DNA of 64,000 nt from Streptomyces koelreuteriae (GCF_018604545.1 NZ_CP075896.1:7502001-7566000), one strand, 5' to 3'. Shown: positions 42,024 through 50,663, numbered from the stretch's first letter. Notes: generated by a model not told the origin, from the letters alone. Numbers and translations are program-made.

Positions 42024-43403
42024 TCACGCCGCGGGCTGGTCCGACGGCTGACCGCCCTCGCCCGGTTCGCCCGGCTGTCCGGGCTGACCCGGCTCGCTCG
42101 GCTGTCCGGGCTGTCCGGGCTGACCGGGCTGACCGGGCTCTTCCGGCTCTCCCGGCTGACCCGGTTCCTCCGGCTGGCCCGGCTCTCCCGGCTGACCCGG
42201 CTCTCCCGGCTGGGACGGCTCGGCCGGCTGGGACGGCTCGGCCGGCTCAGAGGGCTTTCCGCCGCCGCAGTCGTCGCTCGGGGGAGTGCCCGGAGCCTCG
42301 CCGCCGCCTATCTGGGACCCCGTTGCCTCAAGGGCTTCGAGCACCGGCTGGAAGAACGTCTCGCCACCGGAGGCGCAGTCGCCACTCCCGCCCGAGGTGA
42401 GCCCCACCGCCTTGTCACCCGCGAACATGGCACCGCCGCTGTCGCCCGGCTCGGCGCAGACATCGGTCCGGATGAGCCCCTCGACCGTCTCTCCCGTCTG
42501 GTAGTTGACCGTCATGTCGAGGCCCGTGACCTTGCCGTCATGCAGCCCCGTCTTCGTGCCCATCCGCTTGACCTCCATACCGACCACCGCCGCCGCGGCA
42601 CCGGAGATCTTCTGCTTCCCCCCACTGCCCAGGTTCACGAGGCTCGGAGCGTCGGCCTCGGGGTCGTTGTACATGGCCAGAGCCCAGTCACTGCCGGGCC
42701 ATTCCTTGTCGGTGACCTTCGCGACCGGCTGACCACCCTGCTCGAGGGACCACTCGTCACCGCCGGCCGCGGTGCAGTGACCGGCCGTCAGGAACCCGGG
42801 CTTGCCGCCCTTGGTGACGTTGAATCCGAGCGAGCACAGGCCACGGCCCGCGTAGATGGCGTCCCCGCCGCCGGCGAAGGGCTTGAACTCGCCGCCGACG
42901 CGCTTGACGGTGACCCGGTCACCCAGCTTCTCGGTCTGGCGCGACAGCTTCGCCCAGTCGTCGCCCTTGACCGTGCCGTCCACGATCACCGACAGCTTGT
43001 TGGTGCGCGGGTCGACGGACCAGGCGGTGCCCCCCACGGGCGACGCGCCCAACTTCTCCGCCGCGGACTCGAGTTCCTCGGTGCTGTACTTCACGACCCG
43101 GGCCTCGGCCCCCTCGGAAGAGGCCTGGTCGGCCTCGTCCTCACCCAGCACGTTCATGACCAGGCGATCGGAACGGTCGTCGTAGTACCAGCCGGCCGCC
43201 TTATCACCGAGGTCGGACGACAGGGTCTGGCCGAGCTCGGTCGCGGCTCGCAGACTCAGCTCACGAGGGTCGTCGGTGTCGGTGCCGGCGTTGGCCTGGG
43301 GCAGGAGGACCGCTGCCGCGGCGAGGGCCACCGCACTCGAGACCGCGATGGTTCCGGTCTTCTTGTTGATGCGGCGATGGTTGGCTCGTCGCTGATGGGA
43401 CAT
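42024..43403 (-). CDS. Secreted S1-family (streptogrisin/alpha-lytic type) serine protease with Pro-Gly-Glu/Gln tail
   Basis: A 459-residue protein. The signal peptide ends near QANAG (about 40) and a pro-region extends to about 180. The triad is H209 (TAGHC), D239 (SDWALAMY) and S322 (CAEPGDSGGAM). The last 80 residues are collagen-like Pro-Gly-Gln/Pro-Gly-Glu repeats without a sortase motif. ATG 43403 has GGAGGT upstream. The tail is probably a wall-spanning or substrate-contact spacer. It resembles the linker of the S8 enzyme next door, suggesting a shared localisation. Confidence 0.9.
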   Translation of the reverse strand: MSHQRRANHRRINKKTGTIAVSSAVALAAAAVLLPQANAGTDTDDPRELSLRAATELGQTLSSDLGDKAAGWYYDDRSDRLVMNVLGEDEADQASSEGAEARVVKYSTEELESAAEKLGASPVGGTAWSVDPRTNKLSVIVDGTVKGDDWAKLSRQTEKLGDRVTVKRVGGEFKPFAGGGDAIYAGRGLCSLGFNVTKGGKPGFLTAGHCTAAGGDEWSLEQGGQPVAKVTDKEWPGSDWALAMYNDPEADAPSLVNLGSGGKQKISGAAAAVVGMEVKRMGTKTGLHDGKVTGLDMTVNYQTGETVEGLIRTDVCAEPGDSGGAMFAGDKAVGLTSGGSGDCASGGETFFQPVLEALEATGSQIGGGEAPGTPPSDDCGGGKPSEPAEPSQPAEPSQPGEPGQPGEPGQPEEPGQPGEPEEPGQPGQPGQPGQPSEPGQPGQPGEPGEGGQPSDQPAA

Positions 43404-44121
43404 GGTGTGACCTCCAGTCGGACTTCGGCGGCACAGAACGGGGGGGCTCGCCGAAGGAGTTCCGGCTTCGAACGCCGGAGCAATTGATTGCTGGGAATTG
43501 CTATCGCGCCGGATAACGATTCCGCAACCCGATCCCGTGAATTCTCCCGCTGAGGCCGCAACCCGGTCTCGGATTCCTGCACCGAGTATTGCCGGGGTGA
43601 CCTGCATGCTTCCCCGTTCGAGCCCCGGCCGCCGAACCCGGAAAAGAATCTTGAATCTGCACCGCACGCCGTTCATAAATGCACCGCATTCCGAATTTGG
43701 GCAGCGCTGCAGCGCTCCGCAGCGTGACGTCGCAGCGCAGCTCAGGGGTGGGGGTCGGGCGTCGAATGCACTGAGGCGAATGTCGAGCGCACCTCCAGGC
43801 ATGTAAAGGGGAAAAGGAATGGAGGGGTCGGCCCCCACTAATTCGGGCATTAGGTAGAGCGGCGCGTGCTGTCCGAGCCCGCGGAAATCGCATGGGGAAT
43901 CCGGGCAAGGCCTGGAAGTCTCCTCACTGTCCGGTCCTGCCATCAGTTCAGACCGGCGCGCCCGCCACCCGTCCCGGCACTTTGCCGATGCTTTACCTGG
44001 GGTGGTGGAAGGTAAAGGAACAGTCAAGTGGCAGGACTGTGCGTGGACGGATCCGTCTGTCCTGACGACCACCGCGACCAAGCAGAGGACCACGCGCCCC
44101 CGACGGAAAGGCCCGGCATCG
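43404..44121. other. Long intergenic region between divergent S1 protease and sigma-like genes
   Basis: These 718 bases carry no convincing gene. Base composition is less GC-rich than the surroundings between 43640 and 43860. CTTTACC (43991-43997) and GGTAAAG (44011-44017) form an inverted repeat with a 13-base spacer about 105 bases before the sigma-like start at 44122, a likely regulatory site. GCAGCGCTGC-type palindromes lie near 43710. Promoters for both genes must be here but I could not place them firmly. Confidence 0.4.
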
Positions 44122-45156
44122 ATGAACAGCGCGGATGTTCCCAAACGGCTCCCCTCGCACCGCAAGGGCCTCATCGCCACGTCGAAGCGGACCGCCCCCG
44201 GCACTCTCGCCACTCCCTCGCTCGAACCACCCCGTGCGTCGTTCGGGCCGGACCCGGCCCAACAGGCGCTGGCAGCCCGGGAGACAGGCAGTCGCATGCG
44301 GGAGCTGCTCGGGCAACTGCCATGGACGCACCTGTCGCGGCGTCGGGCGGCGGCAGGCGGCTCCCTGCTCGTCGACCGCGCGCACCGGGGCGGCGGCGAA
44401 GCGCTCAGCGTGCTCGTAGGACGGCATCAAGCCGCGGTCTGCGGCTACCTCAACACCTGCTTGACGGATCCGGCCATGGTGGACTGGGCCACTGAACACA
44501 CGTTCCGTCATGTGGTCCGAGCATCGGGGCATCACCCGTCGCACGCCGTCCCGCGCATCCATCTGCTGGACACGGCACGGTCGGTGGCGGCCGGGGCATG
44601 GCGTTCGCATCCCGAGTCCTGCGCGGTGACCGACGGCTTCCGGGAGTGGATCGTCGAGTCCGTCGGCCCTTGGCCCCCGCAAGGACCCGCGCCGCTGTAC
44701 GAGGCGTACCGCTGTCTGCCGGCTCGCTGGCAGACGGCTCTGTGGCATCTCGCCGTCGAGGACGACCATCCCGCGCTCATCTCCGACATGCTGGGCCTGT
44801 CGCCGGGCAGGCTGGCCCTGGCGCGGCAGCGCGCCCAGCACATGCTGAGCGACCTCTATCTGACCGCCTATCGGCGAGCGGTCAGCGGTCGCCCCGCGTG
44901 CACCTCGTTCGTACAGCACCTCGCGGTGTACACGACGTCTCGCGACATCGCCGCGACAGGGCATGCGGAGTACTGCCCCTCGTGCTCACGGGCCGAGGCG
45001 GATCTCACGCATCTGGACATCGGCGTCCGGCTGCACCTGCCGGCCCTGCTCCTGGGGTGGTGGGACGACACGGCCTATCGGCAGATGCGGTATCTGGCAC
45101 TCCGCAACTCCGATCCGAGAGGCATGGCCCGTCGGCTGCGCCGGGACCTGGACTGA
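44122..45156 (+). CDS. ECF-sigma-like protein with C-terminal zinc motif, short form (paralog of 31670-32698)
   Basis: A 344-residue protein closely parallel to the 342-residue one at 31670. The diverged sigma region 2 reads LSVLVGRHQAAVCGYLNTCL, and region 4 reads YRCLPARWQTALWHLAVEDDHPALI. The zinc motif is GHAEYCPSC (His-x3-Cys-x2-Cys), and the tail LPALLLGWWDDTAYRQM is conserved. There is no membrane helix. ATG 44122 is chosen because alignment with the paralog gives nearly the same length. It precedes a sigma-lectin fusion by 216 bases, the reverse order of the first pair. Confidence 0.65.
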   Translation: MNSADVPKRLPSHRKGLIATSKRTAPGTLATPSLEPPRASFGPDPAQQALAARETGSRMRELLGQLPWTHLSRRRAAAGGSLLVDRAHRGGGEALSVLVGRHQAAVCGYLNTCLTDPAMVDWATEHTFRHVVRASGHHPSHAVPRIHLLDTARSVAAGAWRSHPESCAVTDGFREWIVESVGPWPPQGPAPLYEAYRCLPARWQTALWHLAVEDDHPALISDMLGLSPGRLALARQRAQHMLSDLYLTAYRRAVSGRPACTSFVQHLAVYTTSRDIAATGHAEYCPSCSRAEADLTHLDIGVRLHLPALLLGWWDDTAYRQMRYLALRNSDPRGMARRLRRDLD

Positions 45157-45372
45157 TCCATCGCGCGACCGACTCGCGGAGCGGCCCGCTCGGCTGTTCA
45201 CCCGCAGACGGCACGAGTCAAGGTAAAGCGTGGGCAATGTCGCGAGACACGGTTGCCTCGCACACGTTCTTCCTGGTGACGGCAGTGACGGCAGCACATG
45301 CACGGGGTCGGCCGAAGGGGCCGGCTTCGCGCCGGGATGGGCCTCCTCCCTGCTCGGAAGTCAGGTGTTTGG

Positions 45373-46761
45373 ATGTCTACGACGCAACAAGGCAGCCACG
45401 TCGACCGCACGGACGACGAACTGGCGGCACCGCTGCGCGGCGGTGAGGCCGCGGAAGAAGAGCTCGCCGAGCTGTACCGGCGTCATCACACCGCGGTGCG
45501 CGCGTACGCCGTCTCCCGCTGCCGGGACGCTCATACGGCGGACGACGCGGCATCCGAGGCCTTCGCCAGGACGATCGAAGCGGTCCGTCGCGGTGGTGGA
45601 CCGCGTGGCCCGTGGCGCCCCTACCTCCTCACCGCGGTGAGACGCATCGTCATCGACTGGGCGGTCATGAACGGCCGGGCACTGCCCAGCGACGAACTTC
45701 AGGACGAGGTGGACGAGGCCCTCACCGGCGAGGAGATGGTGCTCAGCCGCGAGGAGGGTGCCCTCGTCGTCCGCAGCTTCCAGCAGTTGCCGGAGCGCTG
45801 GCAGACGGTCCTGTGGTACACGACGGTGCAGAAGGAGCCGACTGCGAAGGTCGCCGAGCGCCTCGGGATCAGTGAGAGCGGAGTGACGTCGCTCGCCGAG
45901 CGGGCGCGGGAGGGGTTGCGCGAGGCGTATCTCAGCGTCCACGCCCATGCGGGCGACCAGGACGAGGACAGCCTCTGCGGCCGGTACAGCGGTCTGCTGG
46001 CAGCGGCCGTACGACGTCGGCGGCGGCCGGGCAGGGACCTCAAGCGTCATCTCGGCGACTGCGCCCACTGCCGACAGGCCTTCGTGGACCTCACCGACCT
46101 CAATGCCCGTCTGCGGGTCGTGCTGCCCGGCGCCATTCTGTTCGGGGTGGGCGCCGAGCTGGCTTCCGCCGCGGGCACGGCGAAGGCGTCGGCCGTCGCG
46201 CTGAGCGCGTCCGGGGCAGCGGTCTCCGACCCCACGGTGCTCGCCTCGTCGTGGCACAGCCTCCCCTTCGCCAAGAGCGCCGCGTCCGTCGGCGCGGGAG
46301 TGGCCGTGGTGACGGCGTGTTACTTCGCGCTGCAGCCCTACGAGTCGACGATCACACCACCGCCCCCGAGCCCTTCGGCGTCGGCGACCACCACGCCGTC
46401 CTCGCCCCCGAGCGACGCCACCAGGCCGGACATCCCGTACGGCCCGACCTCCGTGCTCCGGTCCGCGGCGAGCGGCGACTGTCTGGAACCGGTGCCGGGG
46501 TCGACGAACGGGGTGCGCACGGCCGACTGCGACGACAGCACGAACCAGACGTGGGTGGAGGACCACGTCCGAGGCGCTCGGCTGCTGCTGCACAACTCGG
46601 GAACGGGCCTGTGTCTGCGGGTCTCGGAGGCCGGCGCGGCCCCCGTCGCACAGGCGCGGTGTGACTCCGGCGATCCCCGTCAGGTGTGGGAGATCCGGTA
46701 CAGCCGGGAGCATCGGTCGATGGTCGCCATCGGCAGGGACGGGGAGACGTACTTGGTCTGA
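45373..46761 (+). CDS. ECF sigma factor / zinc motif / membrane helix / ricin-type lectin fusion, second copy
   Basis: A 462-residue protein with the same plan as 30196-31632. Sigma region 2 spans about 25-95 (LYRRHHTAVRAYAV, SEAFARTIEAV). Region 4 spans about 135-190 (LPERWQTVLWYTTVQKEPTAKVAERLGISESGV). The zinc motif is HLGDCAHC with an upstream Cys, and the membrane helix is near 300-320 (SAASVGAGVAVVTACYFAL). A Pro/Ser-rich linker and a beta-trefoil with NQTWVE and RQVWEI reach the C-terminus. GGTAAAG lies at 45222-45228 in the upstream gap. Sigma activity is probably released or tuned when the outer lectin domain meets a glycan (inferred). Confidence 0.8.
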   Translation: MSTTQQGSHVDRTDDELAAPLRGGEAAEEELAELYRRHHTAVRAYAVSRCRDAHTADDAASEAFARTIEAVRRGGGPRGPWRPYLLTAVRRIVIDWAVMNGRALPSDELQDEVDEALTGEEMVLSREEGALVVRSFQQLPERWQTVLWYTTVQKEPTAKVAERLGISESGVTSLAERAREGLREAYLSVHAHAGDQDEDSLCGRYSGLLAAAVRRRRRPGRDLKRHLGDCAHCRQAFVDLTDLNARLRVVLPGAILFGVGAELASAAGTAKASAVALSASGAAVSDPTVLASSWHSLPFAKSAASVGAGVAVVTACYFALQPYESTITPPPPSPSASATTTPSSPPSDATRPDIPYGPTSVLRSAASGDCLEPVPGSTNGVRTADCDDSTNQTWVEDHVRGARLLLHNSGTGLCLRVSEAGAAPVAQARCDSGDPRQVWEIRYSREHRSMVAIGRDGETYLV

Positions 46762-46800
46762 CGTCGGTCCGGGACATCGTCGGGCGGGGGGACCTTCGTG

Positions 46801-47691
46801 TCACTCGGCGGGTGGCACACGTGACCATTGCTGATTGCTCGACACCACGCAGTCCCAGATCTGGATGGGCGTGCCGGGATCGTTGTAGCCGTTGGTCACG
46901 TCGACACACATGCCCGCCTGCCGGATCGTGCCGTCGCCCGCCAGTTGCCAGCGCTGCCGGGCGTCGGAGGTGCAGGGCGCGACGACGACCGGGGCGCTTC
47001 GGACGGCGCCCCCGCTCGCGGTCACGCAGTGGTCGCCGTAGACGCGCAGTTCGCCGTCGACCGTGTGCGTGAACTGCTGATTGATTCCTCCGTGGCAGGG
47101 CCAGATAGTGAGTTGCGTGCCCTCGGCCCGCGAAGCATCGGGGACATCGAGACAGAGGCTCGAGCGTGTTCCGACGTACGCATGGGCGAGCGGCTGATTG
47201 GTTGCTCGAGCGGTCGGTGACGGATCTGGCCGGCGGGTGGGCTCGGCACGCGACTCGGAAGCGGACGGAGTGGGCGACGCCTTTCTGCGTACCGGTGTGT
47301 GCGATTCCGAAGGCGAACCGGTGACGAGCGGTGGAGGCTGGGGAGTCGGCAGTCGCGACGGCGGCATTCTCGACGCAGGGGCGAGGCTGGTCGTAGGTGA
47401 CCTCTCGGGAGAAGACACGAGGAGTGCGAGAAGAGAGGCCGCTCCGACGAACACCGCGACCAACACCGCCGCGCGGCGGAACGCGTGATGGTGCTCGCTG
47501 ACCTCTTGGTTGTCGCTCGCCGGGACGGCCGGTGACGGCTCCTGGTGATCGAAGGCCGACACCGACGCCGGGTCCAATGGGGCAGCGGTGTTCGGCAGGA
47601 AGACCGGCGGGACGGACCGTGAGCACACGTGTTGTCCGGCAATGGATTCCCCGGAGCATGACGGGTCGTCACAGGGCGGGTATGACGTCAA
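46801..47691 (-). CDS. Membrane-anchored extracellular ricin-type lectin protein
   Basis: About 296 residues if the TTG at 47691 is the start (AAGGGGG lies just upstream). A cytosolic part of about 85 residues is followed by a helix (AAVLVAVFVGAASLLALLV), a Pro/Ser/Thr-rich linker of about 70 residues and a beta-trefoil with NQQFTH, RQRWQL and NQQWSR. It begins 34 bases after the stop of the sigma-like membrane protein at 47726-48685 and is surely co-transcribed. Helix, linker and lectin match the outer half of the two sigma-lectin fusions. The open frame extends further upstream, but only as a shadow of the sigma-like gene. Confidence 0.65.
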   Translation of the reverse strand: MTSYPPCDDPSCSGESIAGQHVCSRSVPPVFLPNTAAPLDPASVSAFDHQEPSPAVPASDNQEVSEHHHAFRRAAVLVAVFVGAASLLALLVSSPERSPTTSLAPASRMPPSRLPTPQPPPLVTGSPSESHTPVRRKASPTPSASESRAEPTRRPDPSPTARATNQPLAHAYVGTRSSLCLDVPDASRAEGTQLTIWPCHGGINQQFTHTVDGELRVYGDHCVTASGGAVRSAPVVVAPCTSDARQRWQLAGDGTIRQAGMCVDVTNGYNDPGTPIQIWDCVVSSNQQWSRVPPAE

Positions 47692-47725
47692 GACGCCCCC
47701 TTGTCTCGGTGAGTTCGAAGGTTCC

Positions 47726-48685
47726 TCATGGGCGCTTCGCGGCCAGCGCGTACAGGCCGAACGCCACGAGCACGAGCAGGAAGCCCAGGGCGGCCACGTA
47801 CCAGTACCCGGGCGGCCGAGCGCGACGTCGTCGTCCGCTTCGGGCGACGCGCGGGAACGCGCCGCGGGTACGTCGAGCGGCTGCCGAGACCGGGGCGGTG
47901 GCGCCGGCGACCTCGTACTTGGCGGAGCGGTAGGCATCGGCCGGCCACCACCCCAGCAGTCGTTGCGGAAGCCGGGCGGGGAGCCGGACGCTCAGGTTGC
48001 GCAGCTCCCAGAAGACCTCGCGGCATTCCGGACACTCCCGCAGATGCGTCGTGTCAGCCGCATCGGCCCAGGACTCGGCCGAACCGAATACGACCGCGTT
48101 CACGAAGCCCAGACAATCCTCCCGGTCCAGGCGCGACGCGTACCTCTCGGCACAGCCACGGCGAAGGGAGTGCACCGCTTGCGCGACATACTCGCTCACG
48201 CCGCCGGCCGGGATTCCCACGATGCCGCCCACGGTGGCCGGACTGTCACCCTCGACGATCGAGTGCCACAGCAAACACTGATCGGTGCCGGGCAACTCCT
48301 CGAAGGCGGAACGCAGTTCGGCGTCCTCCGTCAGTGACCACACCGCTCCGCCACCGACCCATCGGCCGAACGACGGAGTCAGCATGGTCGGATTCAGAGC
48401 CGCCCATTGGATGGCCACGCCGCGGATGCTGTTGAGAATGCTGACGCGGACGCAGCTCTCACCCGTCTCGGCCCGCCCGATCCTCAGGCGCAATCCGGTC
48501 AGGGCGTACGCGGTCACCGCTTGTGCGTCACCGGGTGACTTCAAGCAGGTGGAGGCATAGGCCCACGCCGCGCGTTCGTGGCGGCGTTGCAGCACACCGA
48601 AGGCGTCGGGGGCTCCATCGCTCACCCTCTGCAGCAGTTCGGCATCGGACAACTCCTGCGGTTGCGAGCCGGAATTCCAGAGCAC
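47726..48685 (-). CDS. ECF-sigma-like protein with zinc motif and C-terminal membrane helix
   Basis: About 319 residues from GTG 48685 (AGCAGGTGG upstream); GTG 48739 is an alternative adding 18. Sigma region 2 is diverged (DAFGVLQRRHERAAWAYASTCL), and region 4 reads FEELPGTDQCLLWHSIVEGDSPATV. Zinc motif: an upstream Cys, then THLRECPEC (His-x3-Cys-x2-Cys). The motif LPQRLLGWWPADAYRSAK is shared with the two short forms. A final helix, YWYVAALGFLLVLVAFGLYAL, ends at the C-terminus, so almost nothing is outside. With the next gene it reproduces the sigma-lectin fusion as two proteins. Confidence 0.65.
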   Translation of the reverse strand: MLWNSGSQPQELSDAELLQRVSDGAPDAFGVLQRRHERAAWAYASTCLKSPGDAQAVTAYALTGLRLRIGRAETGESCVRVSILNSIRGVAIQWAALNPTMLTPSFGRWVGGGAVWSLTEDAELRSAFEELPGTDQCLLWHSIVEGDSPATVGGIVGIPAGGVSEYVAQAVHSLRRGCAERYASRLDREDCLGFVNAVVFGSAESWADAADTTHLRECPECREVFWELRNLSVRLPARLPQRLLGWWPADAYRSAKYEVAGATAPVSAAARRTRGAFPRVARSGRRRRARPPGYWYVAALGFLLVLVAFGLYALAAKRP

Positions 48686-48777
48686 AAACCCACCTGCTCG
48701 TCGGGGTCGGATCCATTGGAATGCACAGTCAGCGGGCACTCACGCGCGGGTCGGGTTCACCGAACCGCGAGGCACGG

Positions 48778-49710
48778 TCAGCCCTTCAGGGCGCCCAGCG
48801 TCAGATTGCCGACGATGCGTCGGCCGAACACCAGGAAGAGGAGCAGCAGCGGCAGGGTCCCGAGGAGCGCTCCAGCCATGATCACCGATTGGTCGGGGAC
48901 ATAGCCCTGGGCCAGCTTGACCATCGCCACCTGCACGGTCGGGTTCTCCGAGGTGAGGACGACGAACGGCCAGAAGAAGTCGTTCCAGGACTGCACGAAC
49001 GTGATCAGGAACAGCACCAGCATCCCGGGCCGAGCCGCGGGCAGGACCACGTGCCAAAAGATCCGATGGGAGCCCGCGCCGTCCACCCGGGCCGCCTCGA
49101 TGAGTTCGTCGGGCAGTGCCTCGGCGAGGTACTGGCGCATGAAGAACACACCGACCGCGCTGACCAGAGTCGGGGCGATCACCGCCGGCAGACGGCCGTA
49201 CCAGCCCAGTGAGGTCATGATCTGGAACAGGGGAATCACACTGAGCTGGGGCGGCACCGCGGCGGTGGCGATGACGACCAGCAGCAGGGCGGTGCGCAAC
49301 CGGAAACGAAGCTTGGCGAAGGCGTATCCGGCGAGGGTGGCGAACAGCGCGGTGGACGCGGCCACCGACCCGGACACCACGAAGGAGTTGAGGACGGCCT
49401 TGCCCAGATCCGCGTCCCGCCAGGCAGCGCCCAGGTTGCTGATCAGCCTGCCGCCAGGGAGCAGCGGAGGGGCTGCTCGGTTGACGGCCTGGCTGGAGGT
49501 CGAGGCGGCGACGATCGTCCAGTACAGGGGGAACAGCGAGATCACGGCCATCAGACCGAGCAGCAGATAGGCGACCGGCCCGCCGTGCGCCTGCCGGCCG
49601 GCACCGGGCCGGAACGGTGACGCGGAGCGGCGAGGGCGGACACCGCGGGCATCGGGGCCGCGCACCCGCGAGGGCCGGCGGGAGAGGGTCGTCTCCGTCG
49701 GGGCGGTCAT
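48778..49710 (-). CDS. Sugar ABC transporter permease (MalG/UgpE side)
   Basis: A 310-residue permease with a basic N-terminal tail and about six helices. The EAA loop ELIEAARVDGAGSHRIFWHV near residue 200 marks the CUT1 family. It is the last gene of a leftward importer operon. ATG 49710 has GGAGG 11 bases upstream, and the gap to the upstream permease stop is only four bases. No ATPase is linked. Confidence 0.85.
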   Translation of the reverse strand: MTAPTETTLSRRPSRVRGPDARGVRPRRSASPFRPGAGRQAHGGPVAYLLLGLMAVISLFPLYWTIVAASTSSQAVNRAAPPLLPGGRLISNLGAAWRDADLGKAVLNSFVVSGSVAASTALFATLAGYAFAKLRFRLRTALLLVVIATAAVPPQLSVIPLFQIMTSLGWYGRLPAVIAPTLVSAVGVFFMRQYLAEALPDELIEAARVDGAGSHRIFWHVVLPAARPGMLVLFLITFVQSWNDFFWPFVVLTSENPTVQVAMVKLAQGYVPDQSVIMAGALLGTLPLLLLFLVFGRRIVGNLTLGALKG

Positions 49711-49714
49711 GGCG

Positions 49715-50653
49715 TCATCGCCTCCGTGCGCGTCGCGCGACAACCGCCTGGGTCAGCGCGATCAGGATGATCAGCAAAAACATCAGCCAGGCCAGCGCCG
49801 ATGCCCGCCCGGCGTTCCCGTTCGCCCACCCCGTCTGGTACAGGAGCAGGCCCAGTGTCTGGTACTGGCCGTCGGCACCGCCCTGCACCGCCTGCGACCC
49901 ACCCCCGAAGATCAGCGGTTCGCCGAACAGCTGGATGCTGCCGATGGTGGAGATCACGATCGTGAAGACGATGGTGGGGCGGATGCCGGGGATCGTCACG
50001 TAGAGGAGCTGCTGCCGGCGGGAGGCGCCGTCCAGTGCCGCCGCCTCGTAGCGCTCCTGCGGGATCGCCTGGATCGCGGCCAGGAACAGCAGCGCGTTGT
50101 AGCCGGTCCAGCGCCAGATGACGATGGCGGAGACGGCCAGCTGGGAGGAGAGGGTGCCGCCCTCCCAGTCCACAGGGCCCAGGCCCAGGCTGTGCAGTGC
50201 CCAGTTCACCAGGCCGAAGTCGCGGCTGAACGCGAACTGGAAGAACAGCGCGGCGGCGCCCGCCGAGGTCGCGTACGGCACCAGTGACGCCACCCGCCAC
50301 ATCAGCGCGCCGCGCAGACGGTAGTTCAGCAGGTGCGCCAGACCGAGCGCCATCAGCAGTTGGGGAACCGCCGAAATGACCCCGATGGAGATCGTGTTGA
50401 GCGTCGCCTTCCAGAACCGCGGGCTGGTCAGCAGGTCGTCGTAGTTCCCCAGTCCGGTCCAGGACAGCGCGTTCAGCTCGACGAGCTGAACGTCGTGCAG
50501 GGACAACCAGGCGGTGTACGCCAGGGGATAGAGACCGAACGCACCGAACAGCACGAAGAACGGCGCCACATACGTGTACGGGGTGATCTTGAGGCCCCAG
50601 CGGTAGCGCCGGCCGCGCCGTGCGGAGGAGGTGGGCGCGAGGGGGGATGCCAT
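49715..50653 (-). CDS. Sugar ABC transporter permease (MalF/UgpA side)
   Basis: A 312-residue permease with six helices, starting YTYVAPFFVLFGAFGLYPLAYTAW (in part). The EAA loop is ERYEAAALDGASRRQQLLYV. It resembles cellobiose/xylobiose-type CebF/BxlF permeases of Streptomyces. It sits ten bases after the binding-protein gene and four before the second permease gene. Confidence 0.85.
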   Translation of the reverse strand: MASPLAPTSSARRGRRYRWGLKITPYTYVAPFFVLFGAFGLYPLAYTAWLSLHDVQLVELNALSWTGLGNYDDLLTSPRFWKATLNTISIGVISAVPQLLMALGLAHLLNYRLRGALMWRVASLVPYATSAGAAALFFQFAFSRDFGLVNWALHSLGLGPVDWEGGTLSSQLAVSAIVIWRWTGYNALLFLAAIQAIPQERYEAAALDGASRRQQLLYVTIPGIRPTIVFTIVISTIGSIQLFGEPLIFGGGSQAVQGGADGQYQTLGLLLYQTGWANGNAGRASALAWLMFLLIILIALTQAVVARRARRR

Positions 50654-50663
50654 TGCGGATCGC

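Noticed and set aside
43498..43908. Short open frames on both strands in the long intergenic region
   Set aside because: No ribosome sites, no domains, and composition unlike neighbouring genes; treated as non-coding.
47692..47937. N-terminal extension of the lectin gene by 82 codons
   Set aside because: The extension is an out-of-frame reading of the sigma-like gene's membrane-helix end; TTG 47691 with AAGGGGG upstream is more likely.
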